Below, piece after piece: positions 1 through 5,151 of a DNA stretch of 5,151 bases. Both the position numbers and the translations under genes were made by a program. The DNA comes from an uncultured Collinsella sp. Lineage in GTDB: Bacteria; Actinomycetota; Coriobacteriia; Coriobacteriales; Coriobacteriaceae. The stretch is from contig USCJ01000116.1 in NCBI GenBank assembly GCA_900553215.1, forward strand, positions 1 through 5,151, in the 5' to 3' direction. The notes beneath the pieces are model-generated. The model had not been told where the DNA came from. It searched no databases and saw only the letters and a program-made list of their open reading frames with translations. Within the stretch, counting starts at the first letter, position 1. Every line of letters starts with the position of its first letter.

Positions 1-1157
1 ATACGCTTGTTCCCGGCAGCGAGGGCGAGCCGGTCGATACCTCCTGCCGCACCAACGCGGGCTTCGCCGCAAGCCTCATCTGCATTGGCCTCAACATCAC
101 TCTGTGCCTGGCCAAGGGCATCGCGGGCCTGCTCGCCGGCTCTGTCTCGCTCATCGCCGACGCTTTCAACAACCTCTCCGACGCCTCGAGCAATATCGTG
201 AGCCTGCTCGGGTTCCGCCTTGCCAGCCGCCCAGCAGACGAAGGCCACCCCTATGGCCATGGCCGCTACGAGTACCTCGCCGGCTTGTTTGTCGCCGTCC
301 TGGTTTGCGCCGTCGGCATCAACCTGATCCTCGAGTCGGTCACCAAGATCATCAAGCCCTCCCCCACCGCCTACACGCTGGTCTCCCTAGCCGCTCTCGT
401 CTTGTCCATGCTCGTCAAATTCTGGATGGCCGCATTCAACCGCGCGCTGGGCAACCGTATCGATTCCGAAACACTTATTGCCACAGCACAGGACTCCAAA
501 AACGACGTCATCACCTCGGGTTCGGTCTTGATGGCGGCGCTTATTTCGCAGACGACCGGCTTTGACCTCGATGGCTGGGCAGGCCTGGGTGTGGGCATCT
601 TCATCTGCATCAGCGGCATGGGCCTGGTGCGCGACGCCATCAGCCCGTTGCTGGGGCAAGCGCCCGACCCCAAGCTCGTCCAGGCAATCCGCGACAAGAT
701 CATGTCCTATCCGCAGGTCTTGGGCACACACGACCTGATGGTGCACGACTACGGCCCCGGTCGTCAGTTTGCCAGCGCCCACGTGGAGATGCCCGGCGAG
801 GGCGACGCATTTGAGCACCACGAGATCCTGGACACCATCGAGCACGACATCAAGCGCCAGATGGGCATTGGCATCACGCTGCACTGCGACCCCATCGCGA
901 CAACCGGCGATGATCTGCGCGGCTGGGTCAAGCGCGGCGTCATGCAGATCGATCCCGCGCTCTCCATCCACGACCTGCACGAGCACGACGGGTTCGTTTC
1001 GTTTGACCTGGTGCGCCCCGACGGCTTTGACATATCCGACGAGGAGCTGCTGGAGCTCGTCACGCGCATCGTGCACGAGCGCCGGCCCAACGTCTCATGC
1101 GTCGTCACATTTGATTCGGGCTTTAGTTCGCCCGACCGTCCAGCAGAGCAGCTGTAG
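1..1157 (+). CDS. Cation diffusion facilitator family transporter, probably a Mn2+ exporter (5' end missing)
   Basis: The reading frame is open from the left edge (first whole codon at 3) to TAG at 1155-1157, giving 384 visible residues; probably only some 10-20 N-terminal residues are lost. Six hydrophobic segments lie at about residues 19-42, 45-70, 91-113, 122-145, 167-183 and 191-218 of the visible protein. The family hallmark after TM2 is present (RPADEGHPYGHGR). Family members (Pfam cation efflux plus ZT_dimer) exchange divalent metal for protons across the inner membrane. Aligning the PAD-HGHG region with E. coli YiiP puts Asn56 and Asp60 (168-182) at the TM2 metal site and Asp164 and Asp168 (492-506) at the TM5 site. 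This NxxxD/DxxxD set is that of MntE-type Mn exporters; Zn members use His or Asp with His-Asp. The cytoplasmic C-terminal domain (about 666-902) is followed by a second, similar segment (about 915-1136). An in-frame GTG at 198 lies inside TM2 and is not a start. Family is certain; the metal is inferred. Confidence 0.93.
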   Translation, partial: TLVPGSEGEPVDTSCRTNAGFAASLICIGLNITLCLAKGIAGLLAGSVSLIADAFNNLSDASSNIVSLLGFRLASRPADEGHPYGHGRYEYLAGLFVAVLVCAVGINLILESVTKIIKPSPTAYTLVSLAALVLSMLVKFWMAAFNRALGNRIDSETLIATAQDSKNDVITSGSVLMAALISQTTGFDLDGWAGLGVGIFICISGMGLVRDAISPLLGQAPDPKLVQAIRDKIMSYPQVLGTHDLMVHDYGPGRQFASAHVEMPGEGDAFEHHEILDTIEHDIKRQMGIGITLHCDPIATTGDDLRGWVKRGVMQIDPALSIHDLHEHDGFVSFDLVRPDGFDISDEELLELVTRIVHERRPNVSCVVTFDSGFSSPDRPAEQL

Positions 1158-1169
1158 CCCGCTTAACAG

Positions 1170-2159
1170 CTAGTTTCCCTGCGCGCCCGAGATGCCGTTT
1201 TGCAGTGCGTTCCAGGCATCCGTCGCCATGTCGCCCAAGTTCTGCGCGGTGTCGCCCAGGTTTTGTGCCGTATCGCCCAGCTCTTGCGCCTTGTCTCCCA
1301 ACTCCTGTGCCTTGTTGCTCAAGTCCTCCAGCGTATTGGAGCTCGAGCTGTCGGTACCGCTTTGGCCGCCGGACGAGTTGCCCGAGCTGTTCTTGTGCGT
1401 GAGTTGAATTTCGAGGTTGCCGTTGTCGTTATAGTAGGCAGAAGTAACGACCCAGTTGGCATCGATGACGGGCGTTGAGCCATCATCAGTCAGGACCACG
1501 GCATTCGAAAGATCGGCGCCGCGCGACTTGAGAAGCTTTTTGGCGTTGGACCAGTACTGCCCCGGGATATCGCTCAGATCGACGGTGCTAGACGAGGCGG
1601 ACTCGGTTTGCTCGGCAGTGGTATCGGCCGTTGAACTCCCTCGCTTGTTAAGCATGCCCGACACGATGGCAAACACAACCGACAGCGCAAAGAAGATCGC
1701 CAGTACGATGAGGATCTTCTTGATCACGCTCGACGAACGCGACGGCTTCTTCTCCTCGTCCTCGCCATATTGCGGAATCGACTTGGGGTACTCGCGATAC
1801 GGCTCGCGTGACTCGTAGCGAGGCTGCGCCGTGCGAGGCATATACGTCGTCTGCTGAGGCTGCGGAATGGGATTCTGCGGCAGGTCATCATAAGGATTCG
1901 GTGTCGAGGCGGCATAAGAATCCTGCGGCGCGTAATCAAACGGGTCCGGAGCTGCGTTGCCATAGGGGCCTTGCGAAGATGCAGCATAAGAATCCTGCGC
2001 CGTGTCGCCATAGCCCATAACCCGGGTGGGCTCGGCAGAAGGCTGCGTCGCGGCGGGGTCGGTATATCCGGGGTTGGGAACAACGCGGGTCGCATCGGCG
2101 CTATCGCCAGCCTGCGCGGAACCGTAGCCGCCCATCACGGTTGTCTTGTCCTGATCCAT
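1170..2159 (-). CDS. Single-pass membrane protein with Tyr/Gln/Pro-rich cytoplasmic region, possible PASTA-like domain and heptad-repeat tail
   Basis: I do not recognise a named family for this 329-residue protein. Residues 1-140 are low-complexity, rich in Tyr, Pro, Gln and Asp, with a repeated QDSYAAS (55-62 and 79-86 region) and three similar Thr motifs: KTTVM (5-9), ATRVV (23-27) and PTRVM (44-48). A basic stretch (KK at 137-138 and 147-148) precedes one hydrophobic segment at about 149-170, so the N-terminus should be cytoplasmic and the rest outside. After a Ser/Thr-rich linker, residues 197-256 (IPGQYWSNAKKLLKSRG, then a Gly/Asp turn, NWVVTS and a final beta-like strand) resemble a PASTA-type unit; this match is tentative. 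A Ser/Gly linker (257-275) leads to heptads of the type DTAQNLG (282-316), probably helical or coiled coil. The ATG at 2157-2159 is supported by an AAAGGA site 8 nt upstream. The gene converges on the CDF gene. Its function is unknown; an envelope sensor or scaffold is one guess. Confidence 0.85.
   Translation of the reverse strand: MDQDKTTVMGGYGSAQAGDSADATRVVPNPGYTDPAATQPSAEPTRVMGYGDTAQDSYAASSQGPYGNAAPDPFDYAPQDSYAASTPNPYDDLPQNPIPQPQQTTYMPRTAQPRYESREPYREYPKSIPQYGEDEEKKPSRSSSVIKKILIVLAIFFALSVVFAIVSGMLNKRGSSTADTTAEQTESASSSTVDLSDIPGQYWSNAKKLLKSRGADLSNAVVLTDDGSTPVIDANWVVTSAYYNDNGNLEIQLTHKNSSGNSSGGQSGTDSSSSNTLEDLSNKAQELGDKAQELGDTAQNLGDTAQNLGDMATDAWNALQNGISGAQGN
1230..1313 (-). repeat. Four tandem 21-bp units encoding the heptad [TK]AQ[NE]LGD
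   Basis: Four in-phase 21-bp units run 1230-1250, 1251-1271, 1272-1292 and 1293-1313, each coding a TAQNLGD or KAQELGD type heptad. Degenerate units flank them on both sides (TLEDLSN at 1314-1334 and MATDAWN at 1209-1229). Leu and Ala recur at fixed heptad positions, as in an amphipathic helix. Third-codon positions differ between units, so the array is not a very recent duplication, but its exact 21-bp phase suggests growth by unit duplication. Confidence 0.85.
1912..1999 (-). repeat. Direct repeat pair (16 bp, 72 bp apart) encoding QDSYA
   Basis: GCATAAGAATCCTGCG occurs at 1912-1927 and again, identical, at 1984-1999 on the + strand. The offset is 72 bp, exactly 24 codons, so both copies encode the same QDSYA motif in the cytoplasmic tail of the single-pass protein. 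Identity at silent positions suggests a fairly recent internal duplication or conversion. Confidence 0.8.
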
Positions 2160-2167
2160 GCAACGAT

Positions 2168-2173
2168 TCCTTT
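2168..2173 (-). promoter_or_regulatory. Ribosome binding site of the single-pass membrane protein gene
   Basis: On the - strand the site reads AAAGGA and lies 8 nt before the ATG at 2159. It is a good Shine-Dalgarno match and supports that start. Confidence 0.75.
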
Positions 2174-2204
2174 CCGTCGCGCGTGAGCATCAAGTTATCC
2201 ATGC

Positions 2205-2210
2205 ATTCTA
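2205..2210 (-). promoter_or_regulatory. Candidate -10 element for the single-pass protein gene
   Basis: On the - strand TAGAAT matches the sigma-70 type -10 consensus at five of six bases and lies about 45 nt before the ATG, which would leave a leader of about 38 nt. No convincing -35 hexamer sits at 16-18 bp upstream, so this call is weak. Confidence 0.25.
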
Positions 2211-2267
2211 CCCGCGCAAAAGCCTATGATGGGCAGAGCCCGTCGGTATCTACAAGACATGCGCGGG
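2211..2267. repeat. 8-bp inverted repeat enclosing a small GGGC/GCCC dyad
   Basis: CCCGCGCA at 2211-2218 is the exact reverse complement of TGCGCGGG at 2260-2267. Between them lies a shorter dyad, GGGC-AGA-GCCC (2231-2241). The arms sit just upstream of the candidate -10 of the single-pass protein gene and downstream of the fhs terminator. It could be an operator-like site, or chance in GC-rich DNA. Confidence 0.35.
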
Positions 2268-2276
2268 CCTAAGGAT

Positions 2277-2313
2277 AAAAAAGCCCCGCCGGGCCTTGTG
2301 GGCACGGCGGGGC
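2277..2313 (-). terminator. Rho-independent terminator of fhs
   Basis: On the - strand an 8-bp all-GC stem (GCCCCGCC at 2306-2313 pairing with GGCGGGGC at 2283-2290) encloses a 15-nt loop that can form a further GCC/GGC pairing. Six T residues follow directly (2282-2277). It begins about 25 nt after the fhs stop codon. No T tract follows on the + strand, so it acts in one direction and insulates the downstream membrane protein gene. Confidence 0.92.
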
Positions 2314-2338
2314 GGACAAGCAGCTATGGGCAGCAGGC

Positions 2339-4006
2339 TTAGAACAGGCCGGTGATGTTGCCGTCGTTGTCGACGTCGATGTTCTCGGCCGCAGGGACCT
2401 TGGGCAGGCCCGGCATGGTCAGAACACTGCCAGTCAGTGCGACCACAAAGTGGGCACCGGCGGAAACCTTGAGCTCGCGCACCGTGATGCGGAAGTTCTC
2501 GGGAGCGCCCAGGGCCTTGGCGTTGTCGCTAAAGCTGTACTGCGTCTTGGCCACGCACACCGGCAGGTTGCCAAAGCCGTTCTCGCGCAGCTCGGCGAGC
2601 TGGCGCTTGGCGGCCGGCGTAAAGTCAACACCGTCGGCGCGGTAGACCTTGGTGGCAATGGCCTCAAGAGCGTCGGCCACATCGGCGCCGTCCTCATAGG
2701 CAAACTTGAGCTCGCTCGGCTGCTCAATCAGACGCATGACCTCATCGGCAAGCTCGAGCGCGCCCTCGCCGCCCTTGGCCCAGACCTCGGAAAGCTTAAC
2801 GTTGACGCCGAGCTTCTGGCACTCGGACTCGATGAGCGCAAGCTCGGCCTCGGTGTCCGTCGGGAAGCGGTTGATGGCGACCACGCAGGGCAGACCATAA
2901 ACGTTCTGGATGTTGTCGACGTGACGCAGCAGGTTGGGCATGCCGGCCTTGAGTGCCTCGAGGTTCTCCTCGTTGAGGTCGGCCTTGGCGACGCCACCGT
3001 TGTACTTCAGCGCACGAGCGGTCGCGACGACCACGACGGCGCTGGGGCGAACGCCCGTCATACGGCACTTGATGTCGAGGAACTTCTCGGCACCCAGATC
3101 GGCACCGAAGCCGGCCTCGGTAATGGCAACATCGCCAAAGCGCATCGCCATACGCGTGGCCATGATAGAGTTGCAGCCGTGGGCGATGTTGGCGAAGGGG
3201 CCGCCGTGGACAAACGCGGGCGTGCCCTCGAGCGTTTGCACCAGGTTGGGCTTGAGCGCGTCCTTAAGCAACGCGGCCATGGCACCCTGGGCCTTAAGGT
3301 CGCGGGCACGGACGGGCTCGCCGGCAAAGCTGTAGCCGACGACGATCTCGCCCAGGCGCTCCTTGAGGTCGCTGATGCTCGTAGACAGGCACAGGATTGC
3401 CATGACCTCGGAGGCGACGGTGATATCGAAGCCGTCCTCGCGCGGCACGCCCTGGGCCTTACCGCCAATACCGTCGATGACGTGGCGCAGCTGACGGTCG
3501 TTCATATCGACGACGCGCTTCCAAGTGATGCGTTTAACGTCGATGCCAAGCTGGTTGCCCTGCTGGATGTGGTTATCAAGCATGGCGGCCAGCAGGTTGT
3601 TGGCAGCACCGATGGCATGGAAGTCGCCGGTAAAGTGCAGGTTGATATCCTCCATGGGGATCACCTGAGCCCAGCCGCCGCCGGCAGCACCGCCCTTAAC
3701 ACCAAAGACGGGGCCGAGCGAAGGCTCGCGCAGGGCCACGGCACTCTTGACGCCGCGACGACGCAGGCCATCGGCCAGACCGATGGTCGTGGTGGTCTTG
3801 CCCTCGCCCGCAGGCGTTGGGTTGATAGCGGTCACGAGGACGAGCTTGGCCTGGTGATCGGTCGGCTCGTTGAGCAGTGAATAGTCGACCTTAGCCTTGT
3901 CGAAGCCGTACGGAATAAGGTGCTTAACGTCGACGCCGGCGTTCTTGGCCACCTCGGTAATAGGCAGCGGCGTGACAGAACGTGCGATTTCGATGTCAGT
4001 AGGCAT
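2339..4006 (-). CDS. fhs: Formate--tetrahydrofolate ligase (FTHFS)
   Basis: The enzyme makes 10-formyl-THF from formate, THF and ATP in the cytoplasm, supplying one-carbon units for purines and fMet-tRNA; in acetogens it also serves the Wood-Ljungdahl path, for which there is no evidence here. The product is 555 residues, the usual family length. Visible motifs are the ATP-binding loop TPAGEGKTT (64-72), [11 protein letters not shown] (102-112) followed by [11 protein letters not shown] (118-128), [16 protein letters not shown] (265-280) and [12 protein letters not shown] (327-338). Trp112 stands where most homologues I know have Tyr, and Ala330 where a larger aliphatic residue is usual. I chose the ATG at 4004-4006 ([11 protein letters not shown]) because AAAGGA lies 6 nt upstream and FTHFS proteins begin close to this point. 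A further in-frame ATG at 4081 would add 25 residues without family similarity and would overlap the likely promoter. The stop is TAA, and a terminator follows. No folate gene adjoins it. Confidence 0.97.
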   Translation of the reverse strand: MPTDIEIARSVTPLPITEVAKNAGVDVKHLIPYGFDKAKVDYSLLNEPTDHQAKLVLVTAINPTPAGEGKTTTTIGLADGLRRRGVKSAVALREPSLGPVFGVKGGAAGGGWAQVIPMEDINLHFTGDFHAIGAANNLLAAMLDNHIQQGNQLGIDVKRITWKRVVDMNDRQLRHVIDGIGGKAQGVPREDGFDITVASEVMAILCLSTSISDLKERLGEIVVGYSFAGEPVRARDLKAQGAMAALLKDALKPNLVQTLEGTPAFVHGGPFANIAHGCNSIMATRMAMRFGDVAITEAGFGADLGAEKFLDIKCRMTGVRPSAVVVVATARALKYNGGVAKADLNEENLEALKAGMPNLLRHVDNIQNVYGLPCVVAINRFPTDTEAELALIESECQKLGVNVKLSEVWAKGGEGALELADEVMRLIEQPSELKFAYEDGADVADALEAIATKVYRADGVDFTPAAKRQLAELRENGFGNLPVCVAKTQYSFSDNAKALGAPENFRITVRELKVSAGAHFVVALTGSVLTMPGLPKVPAAENIDVDNDGNITGLF

Positions 4007-4012
4007 GGGCGG

Positions 4013-4018
4013 TCCTTT
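4013..4018 (-). promoter_or_regulatory. Ribosome binding site that fixes the fhs start
   Basis: The - strand reads AAAGGA 6 nt before the ATG at 4006. It decides between this start and the longer in-frame ATG at 4081, which has no comparable site (the bases just upstream read atcggtt). Confidence 0.8.
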
Positions 4019-4046
4019 CGTTACCGAATGAGAAAAAGACCAATTC

Positions 4047-4073
4047 AGCATAGCACGGGCGCGCAATAGTAAA
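4047..4073 (-). promoter_or_regulatory. Candidate fhs promoter (extended -10)
   Basis: On the - strand TTTACT (4073-4068, four of six bases of the -35 consensus) is followed after 15 bp by TATGCT (4052-4047). The latter is preceded by TGC, which makes an extended -10. The spacer is shorter than the ideal 17 bp, which the extended -10 could offset. Predicted transcription starts near 4040, giving a leader of about 34 nt, too short for a folate riboswitch. Confidence 0.45.
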
Positions 4074-4080
4074 ACGCCCA

Positions 4081-4122
4081 TAACCGATGAACGGCGATAT
4101 GTTTACCCGATGCCCGGCGATA
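4081..4122. repeat. Pair of 19-bp direct repeats upstream of the fhs promoter, possible operator
   Basis: TAACCGATGAACGGCGATA (4081-4099) and TACCCGATGCCCGGCGATA (4104-4122) agree at 16 of 19 bases and start 23 bp apart. Each contains the small dyad CCG-N5-CGG. They lie just upstream of the candidate -35 of fhs and downstream of the ruvB stop, where an activator or repressor could bind as two in-line copies. The regulator is unknown. Confidence 0.5.
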
Positions 4123-4150
4123 GCCCAACAGCCCGCCAAAACAAAGCGCC

Positions 4151-5151
4151 CTAAACGGTAGGTTCAATCCCCAGGTGCTCAAAGGTGCGCAGGGTTGCCT
4201 GACGGCCCTGCGGCGTACGAATCATCAACCCGCACTGCAGCAAATAGGGCTCATAGACATCCTCGAGCGTGCCCGGGTCCTCGCCCACCGCGCTGGCAAG
4301 GGTCGTAAGTCCCACGGCACGACCGGAGAACGTCTTGGCAAGCGTCTCCAAGATACGAATATCCATCCAGTCCAGGCCGAGCTCGTCGATCTCGAAGAAC
4401 TCGAGCGCCTGGCGACAGATATCGAGCTCGATGGGACCGTTGCCGCGCACCTGTGCGTAATCGCGCACGCGCTTGAGCAGGCGGTTGGCAAGACGCGGCG
4501 TGGCGCGCGAACGCGAGCCGATCTCGAGCGCACTGGGGTGGTCGATCGTCACGCCCAGGATGGACGCCGAGCGCGTCACAATCTGCGCGAGCTCTTCGAC
4601 CGTGTAGTAATCCAGGCGATATGAAATGCCAAAGCGGTCGCGCAACGGGCCGGTCAACATGCCTGAGCGGGTCGTTGCTGCTACCAGCGTAAACTTGGGG
4701 ATATCCAGGCGAATCGAGCGCGCCGCCGGACCCTTGCCAATCACGATATCGAGGGCAAAGTCCTCCATCGCGGGGTACAGGACTTCCTCGACCGAACGGT
4801 TGAGGCGGTGGATCTCGTCGATAAACAGCACATCACCCGGCTGCAAGTTGGTAAGGATGGCCGCCAGGTCGCCCGTACGCGCGATGGCCGGGCCACTCGT
4901 CGTTTTTATCTGAGCGCCCAACTCGTTGGCGATTACGGTGGCCAGCGTGGTCTTGCCCAGGCCCGGAGGACCCGAGAAGATCACGTGGTCGAGCGTCTCC
5001 CCACGGCTCTGCGCCGCTTCGATCAACACGCGCAGGCTCTGCTTGATATGCTCCTGGCCGCAGTAATCGTCCAGGCGCTGGGGGCGCAAAGTGCGATCGA
5101 CATCGAGGTCCTCGGCCGTCAGCTCCGAGCCCACCATGCGCTCGCCGTGCG
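4151..5151 (-). CDS. ruvB: Holliday junction branch migration DNA helicase RuvB (5' end missing)
   Basis: RuvB is the hexameric AAA+ motor that, loaded by RuvA, drives branch migration of Holliday junctions in recombinational repair. Counting from the ATG at 5137, the visible parts are the N-terminal [12 protein letters not shown] (17-28), Walker [10 protein letters not shown] (56-64), Walker B FIDEIH (105-110), sensor 1 AATTRSG (153-159), the arginine-finger segment PLRDRFG (164-170), sensor 2 ATPRLANRL (212-220) and the C-terminal winged helix (about 256-328). The catalytic set is complete. That ATG is probably not the true start: the frame stays open to the edge as HGER, there is no good ribosome site before it, and ERMVGSE lines up with ERLVSSE at the N-terminus of B. 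subtilis RuvB. A few residues therefore lie outside the window. ruvA would be expected upstream, outside the window. No clear terminator follows the TAG at 4151-4153. Confidence 0.97.
   Translation of the reverse strand, partial: HGERMVGSELTAEDLDVDRTLRPQRLDDYCGQEHIKQSLRVLIEAAQSRGETLDHVIFSGPPGLGKTTLATVIANELGAQIKTTSGPAIARTGDLAAILTNLQPGDVLFIDEIHRLNRSVEEVLYPAMEDFALDIVIGKGPAARSIRLDIPKFTLVAATTRSGMLTGPLRDRFGISYRLDYYTVEELAQIVTRSASILGVTIDHPSALEIGSRSRATPRLANRLLKRVRDYAQVRGNGPIELDICRQALEFFEIDELGLDWMDIRILETLAKTFSGRAVGLTTLASAVGEDPGTLEDVYEPYLLQCGLMIRTPQGRQATLRTFEHLGIEPTV

Noticed and set aside
387..1076. A 229-codon - strand open frame opposite the CDF gene
   Set aside because: Its product is a compositional shadow of the transporter gene with no recognisable motifs.
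198..1157. CDF gene starting at the GTG at 198
   Set aside because: The frame is open upstream and encodes TM1 and the metal-binding part of TM2, so the gene begins outside the window.
1150..1171. A 6-bp dyad (AGCTGT/ACAGCT) spanning both convergent stop codons as a bidirectional terminator
   Set aside because: The stem is short and AT-containing, the loop is 10 nt, and no T tract follows on either strand.
2450..3880. A long + strand open frame (476 codons) antisense to fhs
   Set aside because: It mirrors the fhs frame in GC-rich DNA, its Val/Leu/Gly/Asp-rich product resembles no family, and fhs is unmistakable on the other strand.
4007..4150. A tetrahydrofolate riboswitch before fhs
   Set aside because: The predicted leader is only about 34 nt and I see none of the conserved folate riboswitch core in the gap.
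4081..4150. A Rho-independent terminator for ruvB
   Set aside because: Only 4-bp pairings (GGCG/CGCC) are possible. One is followed by TTTT near 4070, but the stem is too weak to call.

Overview
The window is GC-rich bacterial chromosome (roughly 60% by eye). It holds four protein genes, one on the + strand and three on the - strand, and two of them run off the window edges. The mix of a Gram-positive-style RuvB, a stand-alone formate--tetrahydrofolate ligase and a membrane protein with a long Tyr/Gln/Pro-rich cytoplasmic region suggests a Coriobacteriia-type actinobacterium (Collinsella-like gut anaerobe). That assignment is inference from protein style, not from a marker gene.

Layout. Positions 1-1157 (+) encode almost all of a cation diffusion facilitator whose metal-site residues (Asn/Asp in TM2, Asp/Asp in TM5) point to manganese rather than zinc. 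It converges, with a 12-bp gap and no clear terminator, on a - strand gene (1170-2159). That gene encodes a single-pass membrane protein with Thr-Arg-Val type motifs in its cytoplasmic tail, a possible PASTA-like extracellular module and a C-terminal heptad repeat. Positions 2160-2338 hold its leader and a candidate promoter, plus a strong intrinsic terminator for the next - strand gene, fhs (2339-4006). The 144-bp gap between fhs and ruvB carries a candidate fhs promoter and, just upstream of it, a pair of 19-bp direct repeats at 23-bp spacing that look like an operator. The window closes with ruvB (4151 to the edge), which starts outside the window.

How the genes work together. They do not form one pathway. 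FTHFS feeds one-carbon units from formate into 10-formyl-THF for purine and fMet synthesis. RuvB drives Holliday-junction branch migration. The CDF protein probably exports Mn2+. The single-pass protein has no known role, although its cytoplasmic motifs and external domain hint at a link to Ser/Thr-kinase/FHA signalling at the envelope. fhs appears to be transcribed alone: it has its own promoter, and a terminator follows its stop.

I see no RNA genes, mobile elements, CRISPR arrays or phage genes, and no evidence of a new multi-gene system. The most useful leads are the repeat pair upstream of fhs, the architecture of the single-pass protein, and the duplicated C-terminal domain of the CDF transporter.
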